From contig NZ_CP016475.1 of assembly GCF_001693255.1 (NCBI RefSeq), positions 1-34,738 of the forward strand: a DNA stretch of 34,738 bases. Reading direction: 5' to 3'. The stretch's first letter is position 1; each line of letters opens with the position of its first letter. The DNA is from Picosynechococcus sp. PCC 7003 (GTDB lineage Bacteria; Cyanobacteriota; Cyanobacteriia; Cyanobacteriales; MRBY01). The notes beneath the pieces are model-generated. The model did not search any database, had not been told where the DNA came from, and saw only the letters and a program-made list of their open reading frames with translations. This document shows, piece after piece, positions 27,142 to 34,738 of the stretch. Made by a program: the position numbers and the translations under genes.

Positions 27142-28704
27142 ATGCCCAAGACGACGAAAAAAGTAGATACAGAATCCTTTGAGCAGAAACTTTGGAAATC
27201 AGCGGATAAGCTCCGTAAGAATATTGATGCGGCGGAATATAAGCACATTGTCCTTGGTCTAATCTTTCTGAAATACATCTCGGATGCCTTCGAGGAGCTA
27301 TACCAAAAACTGGTTGCTGGTGAGGGAATGTATGAGGGGGCAGACCCAGAGGATAAAGACGAGTATGTGGCGGAGAATGTTTTCTTTGTGCCGAAGGAAG
27401 CGCGATGGTCTTTTATTCAGGGGAAAGCGAAACAGCCTGATATTGGGGAAATTGTCGATCAGGCGATGGCAAAGATTGAGGCGGAAAATGCGAAACGTCT
27501 GAAAGGGATTTTGCCGAAGGTTTATGGTCAGCAAAAACTCGATCCGGCTTCTCTGGGGGGACTGATTGATCTGATTGGTTCGATTGCCCTTGGGGATGCG
27601 GAGGCTCAGGCTCAGGATTTATTAGGTCGGGTCTATGAGTATTTTCTCGGTCAGTTTGCGCTGAATGAGGGGAAGAAAGGGGGACAGTTCTATACTCCCG
27701 AAAGTATTGTGCGGCTCTTGGTGGAGATGTTGGAACCGTACCATGGGCGGGTGTTTGACCCTTGCTGTGGTTCTGGGGGAATGTTTGTCCAGAGTCAGAA
27801 ATTCATTGAGGCGCACCAAGGACGGCTGGATGATGTGTCGATCTATGGGCAGGAGAGCAACGAGACGACCTATAAGCTTTGTCGGATGAACCTCGCGATT
27901 CGGGGGATTGATGGCAGCAATATTAAGTGGAATCCGGAGGGGTCTTTCCTCAATGATGCCCATAGGGATCTAAAGGCTGATTTTGTGATCGCTAATCCGC
28001 CATTCAATGACAGTGATTGGAGTGGGGATTTATTACAGGGTGATGGTCGTTGGACTTATGGTGCGCCGCCAAAGGGGAATGCAAATTTTGCTTGGGTACA
28101 GCATTTCCTCTATCATCTCTCGCCCACGGGTTCGGCGGGTTTTGTGCTGTCGAATGGGTCGCTGTCTTCTAATACCAGTGGTGAGGGGGACATTCGCAAG
28201 GCATTGGTGGAGGCGGATTTGGTGGATTGTATTGTGATGCTCCCGACTCAGCTTTTTTACAATACTGGCATTCCGGCTTGTCTGTGGTTCCTGTCTCGCT
28301 ATAAGAACGGTAATAAGAATCGCTCTCGGAAGGGTGAGGTGTTATTTATCGATGCGTCGGAGTTGGGCTATATGGTCAATCGGCGTAATCGGGCGTTTGC
28401 GGAGGAGGATATCGCCAAGGTTGCGGATACTTACCATCAGTGGAAACTGGAAGGGGGCAAGTATGAGGATATTAAGGGTTTCTGTAAGTCGGCAGATTTA
28501 GCGGATATCGAAAAGCATAAGTTTGTTTTGACTCCGGGGCGATATGTGGGGATTCCAGATGAGGAAGATGATGGGACTCCTTTTGAGGAGAAGATGGGTG
28601 CTTTAACGGCGGAGTTGGCGGAACAGATGAAAGAGGGTTTGGCGCTGGATACTGAGATTAAAATTCAGTTAGCGAAGGTTGGTTTTTCTCTGGAGGTGGA
28701 GTGA
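27142..28704 (+). CDS. hsdM: Type I restriction-modification methylase subunit
   Basis: A 520-aa N6-adenine methyltransferase subunit, which works with HsdS (M2S1) and with HsdR for cleavage. The N-terminal HsdM_N helical domain ([20 protein letters not shown]) is complete. Motif I is [13 protein letters not shown] (about 204-216) and the catalytic motif IV is NPPF (285-288). The stop codon overlaps the start of the next gene (TGATG), so the operon is translationally coupled. The ATG has only a weak ribosome site, just after a HIP1 octamer. Confidence 0.95.
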   Translation: MPKTTKKVDTESFEQKLWKSADKLRKNIDAAEYKHIVLGLIFLKYISDAFEELYQKLVAGEGMYEGADPEDKDEYVAENVFFVPKEARWSFIQGKAKQPDIGEIVDQAMAKIEAENAKRLKGILPKVYGQQKLDPASLGGLIDLIGSIALGDAEAQAQDLLGRVYEYFLGQFALNEGKKGGQFYTPESIVRLLVEMLEPYHGRVFDPCCGSGGMFVQSQKFIEAHQGRLDDVSIYGQESNETTYKLCRMNLAIRGIDGSNIKWNPEGSFLNDAHRDLKADFVIANPPFNDSDWSGDLLQGDGRWTYGAPPKGNANFAWVQHFLYHLSPTGSAGFVLSNGSLSSNTSGEGDIRKALVEADLVDCIVMLPTQLFYNTGIPACLWFLSRYKNGNKNRSRKGEVLFIDASELGYMVNRRNRAFAEEDIAKVADTYHQWKLEGGKYEDIKGFCKSADLADIEKHKFVLTPGRYVGIPDEEDDGTPFEEKMGALTAELAEQMKEGLALDTEIKIQLAKVGFSLEVE

Positions 28705-28997
28705 TGGGATTAAAGGATTTACTAGAGGAAAAACGGGAAATCATTCTAGAGATTGCGGCAAAGCATGGGGCGTTTAATGTGCGAGTGTTTGGCTCGGTGG
28801 TACGGGGTGAGGATACGCCGGAGAGTGATATTGATTTTTTGATTGATTATGACCCCAATAAGACTACGCCTTGGTTTCCGGGGGGGCTTTTGATGGATTT
28901 ACAGGATTTGTTAGGGCGGCGGGTTGATGTGCTGACTGAGGATGGGATTAGTGTTTTGATTAGGGATCGCATTTTGGCGGAGGCTCAACCGCTATGA
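28704..28997 (+). CDS. mntA: MntA-type nucleotidyltransferase antitoxin
   Basis: A 97-aa minimal nucleotidyltransferase. The signature GSVVRGEDTPESDIDFLID (about 30-48) has the GSxxRG and SDIDFL motifs. Antitoxins of this family AMPylate the HepT toxin on its active-site Tyr. TGATG coupling to hsdM and a strong GGAGGTGGAG support ATG 28704. Its stop overlaps the hepT start (ATGA). Location inside a type I restriction operon suggests stabilisation of that operon or a back-up defence. Confidence 0.92.
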   Translation: MGLKDLLEEKREIILEIAAKHGAFNVRVFGSVVRGEDTPESDIDFLIDYDPNKTTPWFPGGLLMDLQDLLGRRVDVLTEDGISVLIRDRILAEAQPL

Positions 28998-29347
28998 GTG
29001 AGGACAAGGATCTAATTTATTTGGAGCATATTTTGGAGTGTATCGAGGCTGTCCAAAGCTACACGGTCAAAGGGCAGAACGATTTTCTGGAAAATGCTTT
29101 GGTTCAGGATGCGGTTTTGCGTCGGTTGCAGATTATGGCGGAATCAACCCAGCGGCTTTCCGATAGCTTGAAAACCCAAGCGCCTAATGTTGATTGGCGC
29201 GGACTGGCGGGTTTTCGGAATGTTTTAGTTCATGATTATTTAGGCGGCATTAGTTTAAATCGAGTTTGGGATTCAATCGCCAATAATTTACCTGCATTAA
29301 AGTCTGAGGTCGAATTAATGCTAACGAAGAAAAAAGGTGGAGTTTGA
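28994..29347 (+). CDS. hepT: HepT-like (DUF86) toxin ribonuclease
   Basis: A 117-aa helical HEPN-family protein. The RNase motif Rx4HxY is present as RNVLVHDY (about 75-82), with the Tyr that MntA modifies. LQIMAESTQRLSDSLK and an N-terminal LEHILECIEAV helix fit the family. It overlaps mntA by 4 bp and precedes hsdS by 3 bp, so expression is tied to the restriction subunits. Confidence 0.92.
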   Translation: MSEDKDLIYLEHILECIEAVQSYTVKGQNDFLENALVQDAVLRRLQIMAESTQRLSDSLKTQAPNVDWRGLAGFRNVLVHDYLGGISLNRVWDSIANNLPALKSEVELMLTKKKGGV

Positions 29348-29350
29348 AAT

Positions 29351-30601
29351 ATGAGTGAATTAAATTTGATAACGCTTAAAGAAAGTGACGTCGAAATTAT
29401 CGATGGTGATCGAGGCAAAAATTATCCAAAAACAGAAGATTTCAAGAAAAAAGGCTACTGTTTGTTTTTGAGTACCAAAAATGTTAGAGAGGACGGTTTT
29501 GATTTTTCGGATTGTCAATTTATCTCCAAGCAAAAAGATGAATCATTAAGAAAAGGAAAGCTCAGAAGAAATGATATTGTTTTAACAACCAGGGGAACTT
29601 TAGGCAATATTGGTTTTTTCACAAAATCAATTCCTTTTGGAGAGATTAGGATAAATTCTGGAATGGTAATTTTGAGATGTCAAAAAAATGTACTTCCTGA
29701 GTTTCTCTATTTATTTTTAAAATCTAATTTATTTAAATATCAAGTTCAATCCTTTTCTAGTGGTTCAGCTCAACCCCAGTTACCAATTAGGGACTTACAA
29801 GAAATATTAATTCCCTTACTAAATTTAGAAGAGCAAAAGGCGATCGCCGCCGTTTTATCCTGCCTAGATGTGAAGATTGAGAACCTGAGAAAACAGAACG
29901 AGACCCTAGAGGCGATCGCCCAGACATTATTCAAACATTGGTTTATCGATTTCGAGTTCCCCAACCAAGACGGCAAACCTTATAAATCCTCCGGCGGCGC
30001 AATGATTCCCTCAGAACTCGGCGAAATCCCCGAAGGTTGGCGAGTTGAAAGTTTAGATTCAATCGCTGATTTCTTGAATGGTTTAGCTCTACAAAAATAT
30101 CCTCCAGAAAACGAAAATGATATTTTACCTGTAATTAAGATTAGGGAGCTTAAACAAAGAATTACAGACAATACAGATAAAGCAACAAAGAATATACCAG
30201 AGCAATATGTTATTGATAATGGAGATATTATTTTTTCTTGGTCTGGCTCCTTAGAAGTTGCAATTTGGTGTTTAGGAAAAGGTGCATTAAATCAACATCT
30301 TTTTAAGGTGACATCTGAGAAGTTTCCAAAATGGTTTTATCATCAGTGGGTTTTATCCCATCTGAAGATTTTTCAACACATAGCAAAAAGTAAAGCAACA
30401 ACAATGGGACATATTCAGAGAAAGCATTTAACAGAAGCTCTCTGTGTTGTTCCCACAGATAATCAATTAAAAGACTTTAATAATGTGTTTAGTCCGTTAT
30501 TAGACAAGAGTATTAAAAATGCTCTGGAAATTCAAACCCTAACAAAAACCCGTGATACCTTGCTGCCTAAACTAATGAGCGGACAACTGCGGGTGAATTG
30601 A
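29351..30601 (+). CDS. hsdS: Type I specificity subunit, two target-recognition domains
   Basis: A 416-aa HsdS that sets the recognition site. TRD1 covers about 1-150. The first conserved spacer helix is KAIAAVLSCLDVKIENLRKQ to FKHWFIDFEFP (about 160-202). TRD2 covers about 225-360. The second helix is VFSPLLDKSIKNALEIQTLT to LLPKLMSGQLRV. Both TRD coding regions are AT-rich. The central spacer (about 29830-30050) is GC-richer and has two HIP1 sites, a mosaic that suggests exchange of target domains. It starts three bases after hepT ends. Confidence 0.93.
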   Translation: MSELNLITLKESDVEIIDGDRGKNYPKTEDFKKKGYCLFLSTKNVREDGFDFSDCQFISKQKDESLRKGKLRRNDIVLTTRGTLGNIGFFTKSIPFGEIRINSGMVILRCQKNVLPEFLYLFLKSNLFKYQVQSFSSGSAQPQLPIRDLQEILIPLLNLEEQKAIAAVLSCLDVKIENLRKQNETLEAIAQTLFKHWFIDFEFPNQDGKPYKSSGGAMIPSELGEIPEGWRVESLDSIADFLNGLALQKYPPENENDILPVIKIRELKQRITDNTDKATKNIPEQYVIDNGDIIFSWSGSLEVAIWCLGKGALNQHLFKVTSEKFPKWFYHQWVLSHLKIFQHIAKSKATTMGHIQRKHLTEALCVVPTDNQLKDFNNVFSPLLDKSIKNALEIQTLTKTRDTLLPKLMSGQLRVN

Positions 30602-30605
30602 TAAT

Positions 30606-31265
30606 ATGGCTGACTTATCAAGACTGAGAGAACTCACTGAAAAATACTCTTATCGCTGGGGAGATTTAAAGAAATGGATAGATAGAATAGAGTTTAGCTA
30701 TGAATCTGATATAGAATCTGCAATCAGCAACTCAAATAGTTTGATAGAGACGATTTTTAAAACAATTCTATCTGAACTAGATGAAGAATATCGAAATGAT
30801 CCAAGCAAGTTACGTAGTATTAAAATCAATCCACTTATAAGACAAACTCTAAAAAAAGTTAATGTTATTAGTCATGAAGAGAATAGCAACTTCATTACTG
30901 GTCTGATTAATTCTTTGACTAATCTCGGCAAAATTCGTAATGCTTTTTCCCATGGAAAAGATTTAAAGTCTTACAAAAAAGAAGAAATCGATAATACTAC
31001 ATCTTTGTTTTTAATATCAACAATAGAAAATATCGCTTGTTTTATTATCGATTTTTATGAAATTGAACATCCTCTTCAAGGAAAAGAGGAAATACAGCCA
31101 GTATATGAAGATTATCAAGATTTTAATGAATGGCTAGATGAGGAATATGATCCTGTAGAAGTTGCAGAAGTTTTAGTTGATACAAGCATTGCACTCTTTT
31201 ACGGAGATAAAATTGCTTATTTGAGCAAATACCAAGAATTTGTACCTAATAATGTTGAAAGCTGA
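30606..31265 (+). CDS. Abi-C domain (abortive infection-like) protein
   Basis: A 219-aa acidic helical protein between hsdS and hsdR. The pattern SAISNSNSLIETIFKTILSE (about 38-57), LIRQTLKKVNVI, and INSLTNLGKIRNAFSHGK (about 99-116) matches the Abi_C domain, whose RN-x-x-x-H motif belongs to the HEPN-like RNase group. It may act as an RNA-cleaving arm triggered when restriction fails. It ends in TGATG, overlapping the hsdR start, so the two are coupled. AT-rich, like TRD2 and the first part of hsdR. Confidence 0.75.
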   Translation: MADLSRLRELTEKYSYRWGDLKKWIDRIEFSYESDIESAISNSNSLIETIFKTILSELDEEYRNDPSKLRSIKINPLIRQTLKKVNVISHEENSNFITGLINSLTNLGKIRNAFSHGKDLKSYKKEEIDNTTSLFLISTIENIACFIIDFYEIEHPLQGKEEIQPVYEDYQDFNEWLDEEYDPVEVAEVLVDTSIALFYGDKIAYLSKYQEFVPNNVES

Positions 31266-34200
31266 TGAAACTTACTGAAAATAAAATAGAACAGTTTATG
31301 CTTCGGCTTTTTGAAAGCTTAGGCTATGAATATATCCATGGTGCTCAAATTGCGCCAGATAGCGAGTATTCTGAAAGAGACACCTATAGTGATGTCGTTT
31401 TATTAGGCAGACTTAAGCACGCTGTCAATACTTTAAATCCCGATATTCCCTACGACTCCCAACAGCAAGCTATCCGCGAAGTCCTAAGCATTGCCAGCCC
31501 AGACCTCATCGCCAACAACCAAAAATTCCACCAATACCTCACCGAAGGCATCACCGTAGAATTTCAGAAAGACGGCGAAACCAGAGGTGAAAAAGTTTGG
31601 CTCATTGACTGGGAACACCCCGAAAACAATGAATTTCTCGCCATTAACCAATTCACCATCATTGAAGATAACCACAACCGCCGCCCCGATATCATCCTGT
31701 TTGTGAACGGCTTACCCTTGGTGGTGATCGAACTGAAAAACGCCGCCGACCAAAAAGCCGATATTTACGCCGCTTATAACCAACTCCAGACCTATAAACG
31801 CGAAATACCCAGCCTCTTTACCTACAATGCCCTGCTGATTATCTCCGATGGACTGAGCGCCAAAGCAGGCTCACTTTCTGCCGACTACAACCGCTTCATG
31901 CAGTGGAAAACCAAAGATGGCAAAACAGAGGACGACCAAACCAACGAACTCGAAGTTTTAACCGAGGGAATGCTGAATAAACAGACCCTCCTAGACCTGA
32001 TTCGCCACTTTACCGTTTTCGAGGCAACCAAGACCCAAGACCCCAAAACCGAACAAGTCACCATTAAACCCATCAAGAAAATTGCTGCCTATCACCAGTA
32101 TCACGCCGTCAATAAAGCAGTAGAAAATGTGGTTAATGCCACCAGTGGCGATCGCCGAGGCGGAGTAATTTGGCATACCCAAGGCAGCGGTAAATCCCTA
32201 TCAATGGTCTTTCTCAGCGGGAAACTGGTATTAAACCAAGCCCTAGAAAATCCCACAATCCTAGTCCTGACCGACCGCAACGACCTAGACGACCAACTCT
32301 TTGATACCTTTGCCGGATGCCGTCAGCTCCTGCGCCAAGACCCCCAACAAGCCGATGATCGCGCCGCCGTCCAAGACCTCCTCAAAGTTGCCTCCGGTGG
32401 CATTGTCTTTTCCACTATCCAGAAATTCGCCCCGACTGATGGCGAAGCCCTATATCCCACCCTCAGTAACCGAGAAAATATCATTGTCCTCGCCGACGAA
32501 GCCCACCGCAGTCAATACGGCTTTAAAGCGAAACAAGTAGACCTCAAGGACGAAGCCGGAAACATTATCGGGAAACAAACTAAATATGGCTTTGCCCGTT
32601 ATATCCGCGATGCCCTACCCCATGCCTCCTTTGTTGGTTTTACCGGAACCCCCATCGAAACCAGCGACAAAAATACCAAGGAAGTTTTCGGCGATTACAT
32701 CGACATTTACGACATTGCCCAAGCCGTTAGAGATGGCGCAACCGTCCCCATTTACTACGAAAGTCGCCTGATAAAACTCGAACTCGAAGAACAGGGCAGA
32801 CAACTGATCGAAGAACTTGAAGAAGACCTCCAGTTTGAAGACCTCAGCACCACCCAAAAAGCCAAAGCCAAGGGAACCCAACTCGAAGCCATTGTCGGCG
32901 CAACCAAAAGACTAGAGGCGATCGCCGCCGATATTGTCAGCCACTTTGCCGAACGCCAAAAAGCCAATCGGGGTAAAGCGATGATCGTCACCATGAGCCG
33001 TCGCATTGCCGCTAACCTTTATGCCCAAATTACTGAACTCCTCCCAGACTGGCACGATGACGACCTGACCAAGGGCAAAATCAAAGTCGTCATGACTGCC
33101 AATGCCGACGACGACGAAACCCTCGTGAAACATCACACCAGCAAAGGCGATCGCCAAGTTCTAGCCCAACGACTCAAAGACCCCGATGATGAACTCGAAA
33201 TGGTCATCGTCTGCGATATGTGGCTAACCGGATTCGATGCCCCCTGCCTCCACACCATGTACATCGATAAACCCCTAAAATCCCATAACCTCATGCAGGC
33301 GATCGCCCGAATTAACCGCGTTTATTTCGACAAAGAAGGCGGATTAGTGGTGGATTATTTGGGGCTGGCAACCGAACTGAAAAAAGCCCTCAATTTCTAT
33401 GCCGAGAGCGGCGGTAAAGGGCAACCGACCCTTGATCAAGATGTAGCCTTGGGATTACTCCTGAGCAAAATTGAAGTGGTCGAACAAATCCTCGCAGAGT
33501 TCGATAGCAACCGATATTTCAGTGCTGACACCGGAGGGAAACTAAACATCCTCAAATCCGCCACCGATTATGTCTGCCACCCCGACCGCAAAGAAAGATT
33601 TCTTCGGGAAGTGACCGCATTATCAAAAGCCTATTCCCTCGCCGTTCCCCACCCAGAAGCACTCGCACAAGCCGAAAAAATATCCTTTTTCCAAGCCATC
33701 CAAGCCAGCATCTATAAACTCGAACCCAGTAACGGTGGACTCAGTAACCGCGATATTGAAAGTGCAATCCGGCAAGTTGTAGACCAAGCCCTAGTGACCG
33801 ATGCCGTGATCAATATCTTTGACGAAGCAGGTATCAAAGACCCCGATATTTCCATCATTTCCGATGAATTTATCGACGAAGTACGGGGTATGAAACATAA
33901 AAACCTTGCCGTCGAACTGCTCCAGAAACTCCTGAATGATGAAGTCCGCAACCGTCGTAAAGTAAACCTTGTCCAGAGCCGAAAACTCGCGGATATGCTC
34001 GAAGATTCCCTACGCCGCTACCATAACCACGTCATCGAAGTTACCGACGTAATCGAAGAACTACTCAACCTATCCAAGGAACTCACCCAAGGCGATCAAG
34101 AGGCAGAGGAATTAGGACTAGAACCCTACGAATATGCCTTTTACCTAGCCCTCGGCGATAACCAAAGCGCAATTGATGTGATGGGAGTTAGTGGTTTAAA

Positions 34201-34408
34201 AGAGTTGGCGATCGCCCTCACAGAGAGAATCAAGAAAAATGCTTCTATTGACTGGAATTTAAAGGAGAGTGTCCGAGCCAGAATGAAGGTGATGGTGAAA
34301 CGTTTACTTCGCCAATATGGTTATCCGCCTGATATGCAAGCCCTCGCCATTGAACTGGTACTGGAACAAGCCAAGGTTTACACCGAAGCAGAAGTAAATA
34401 ATTTATAG
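31265..34408 (+). CDS. hsdR: Type I restriction endonuclease, motor subunit
   Basis: A 1047-aa HsdR that translocates and cuts DNA lacking the methyl mark. The nuclease core has RPD (140-142) and IELK (E156, K158), the PD-(D/E)XK residues. The motor has WHTQGSGKS (Walker A, K310), LADEAHRSQYG (DEAH-type Walker B, about 416-426), GFTGTPIE (motif III) and a second RecA domain to about 700. The C-terminal helical part contacts HsdM. The first ~170 bases are AT-rich; the rest has HIP1 sites and a different codon style. All catalytic residues are present, so the system looks functional. Confidence 0.95.
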   Translation: MKLTENKIEQFMLRLFESLGYEYIHGAQIAPDSEYSERDTYSDVVLLGRLKHAVNTLNPDIPYDSQQQAIREVLSIASPDLIANNQKFHQYLTEGITVEFQKDGETRGEKVWLIDWEHPENNEFLAINQFTIIEDNHNRRPDIILFVNGLPLVVIELKNAADQKADIYAAYNQLQTYKREIPSLFTYNALLIISDGLSAKAGSLSADYNRFMQWKTKDGKTEDDQTNELEVLTEGMLNKQTLLDLIRHFTVFEATKTQDPKTEQVTIKPIKKIAAYHQYHAVNKAVENVVNATSGDRRGGVIWHTQGSGKSLSMVFLSGKLVLNQALENPTILVLTDRNDLDDQLFDTFAGCRQLLRQDPQQADDRAAVQDLLKVASGGIVFSTIQKFAPTDGEALYPTLSNRENIIVLADEAHRSQYGFKAKQVDLKDEAGNIIGKQTKYGFARYIRDALPHASFVGFTGTPIETSDKNTKEVFGDYIDIYDIAQAVRDGATVPIYYESRLIKLELEEQGRQLIEELEEDLQFEDLSTTQKAKAKGTQLEAIVGATKRLEAIAADIVSHFAERQKANRGKAMIVTMSRRIAANLYAQITELLPDWHDDDLTKGKIKVVMTANADDDETLVKHHTSKGDRQVLAQRLKDPDDELEMVIVCDMWLTGFDAPCLHTMYIDKPLKSHNLMQAIARINRVYFDKEGGLVVDYLGLATELKKALNFYAESGGKGQPTLDQDVALGLLLSKIEVVEQILAEFDSNRYFSADTGGKLNILKSATDYVCHPDRKERFLREVTALSKAYSLAVPHPEALAQAEKISFFQAIQASIYKLEPSNGGLSNRDIESAIRQVVDQALVTDAVINIFDEAGIKDPDISIISDEFIDEVRGMKHKNLAVELLQKLLNDEVRNRRKVNLVQSRKLADMLEDSLRRYHNHVIEVTDVIEELLNLSKELTQGDQEAEELGLEPYEYAFYLALGDNQSAIDVMGVSGLKELAIALTERIKKNASIDWNLKESVRARMKVMVKRLLRQYGYPPDMQALAIELVLEQAKVYTEAEVNNL

Positions 34409-34639
34409 GCGATCGCTGGAATTTATGGCGTATAACGGATCAGCATAATGGGGTTCATCCCAACAAAGGTACATAATGCGACATAGGCTCAAGACGTATC
34501 TCGGATAGGGGTCATGCCGAGATACGTGTAAAAAAGTGCAAGTAGATTCTGGAGGCATTACTCTGTAGCCTTGTCAGTCATCAATGAATCAGCTCCTTGT
34601 AAAACCTCCGACAGAGGTTGAAGCGATCGCCCCTATACC
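34409..34639. other. Non-coding region with two perfect inverted repeats
   Basis: ACGTATCTCGG (34494-34504) pairs perfectly with CCGAGATACGT (34517-34527) around 12 bases; no T-run follows, so a protein site is as likely as a terminator. AACCTC (34603-34608) pairs with GAGGTT (34614-34619). A possible decayed cassette site starts near 34418. No gene is seen. Confidence 0.6.
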
Positions 34640-34687
34640 CACTTAATCAAGTAGTCACTTGTTTACTTATTCACGTGTTCAAGTGGG
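34640..34687 (+). repeat. Octamer array upstream of parA (distal block)
   Basis: Six contiguous 8-bp units: CACTTAAT, CAAGTAGT, CACTTGTT, TACTTATT, CACGTGTT and CAAGTGGG. Same family as the proximal block and as 929-976 and 1191-1222. Confidence 0.8.
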
Positions 34688-34703
34688 AAAATCGCGCTAA
34701 AAT
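34676..34703 (+). promoter_or_regulatory. Possible parA promoter between octamer blocks
   Basis: TGTTCA (34676-34681), a 16-bp spacer and TAAAAT (34698-34703). The -35 region lies in the distal octamer block and the start site in the proximal block, so partition-protein binding would repress the operon. Confidence 0.4.
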
Positions 34704-34704
34704 T

Positions 34705-34736
34705 CACTTAACCACTTAAATACGTAATCACTTACT
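34705..34736 (+). repeat. Octamer array upstream of parA (proximal block)
   Basis: Four contiguous 8-bp units, CACTTAAC, CACTTAAA, TACGTAAT and CACTTACT, then CA and, across the circular junction, the parA ATG. The units face the opposite way to those at 929-976, so the operon is bracketed by inverted arrays. Confidence 0.8.
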
Positions 34737-34738
34737 CA

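Overview
The window reads as a complete circular plasmid of a cyanobacterium, opened at the first base of its partition gene. The HIP1 octamer GCGATCGC is frequent, gene families are cyanobacterial, and repeat arrays that flank parA continue from the last 100 bases across the junction to position 1. A marine unicellular host of the Picosynechococcus (Synechococcus PCC 7002) type is my best guess; that is inference. I see no rRNA, tRNA, CRISPR array, intact transposase, relaxase or site-specific recombinase.

Layout. (1) 1-1222 and 34640-34738: a parA/ribbon-helix-helix partition cassette embedded in tandem 8-bp repeats, probably the centromere. (2) 2046-5898: a SLOG-like gene, then an operon of small genes with an ArdA antirestriction protein, a Gp157-like protein and a Rad52-type annealing protein. 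Three GTTAAC dyads and a ribbon-helix-helix protein probably control it. (3) 6071-7246: a C5-cytosine methyltransferase nested in another frame of a second credible gene. (4) 7249-15683: a cassette region in which genes are separated by about sixteen copies of a roughly 20-bp imperfect palindrome. It holds two paralogous 86-89 aa proteins, an HTH protein, a membrane-anchored ATPase-like protein, a YdjM-type membrane hydrolase, an HlyD/TolC-like pair, a NUC1 nuclease, an SNase-like lipoprotein and a Cys-rich protein. It also holds a 684-base tract with only five adenines. (5) 15793-19464: the replication module, a structured leader with a 51-codon ORF followed by an 1147-aa CyRepA1-type Rep. 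(6) 19483-26762: a HIP1-free, AT-rich block of nuclease and helicase genes that looks like a defence island. (7) 27142-34408: a type I restriction-modification operon, hsdM-mntA-hepT-hsdS-abiC-hsdR, with a toxin-antitoxin pair and an Abi-C-like gene inserted between the subunits.

Together the genes describe a stable plasmid (partition, Rep, TA, restriction) that carries defence functions, an antirestriction gene, and cassettes apparently exchangeable at short palindromic sites. The most unusual signals are the overprinted methyltransferase locus, the palindromic cassette sites, the nearly adenine-free tract and the octamer centromere.
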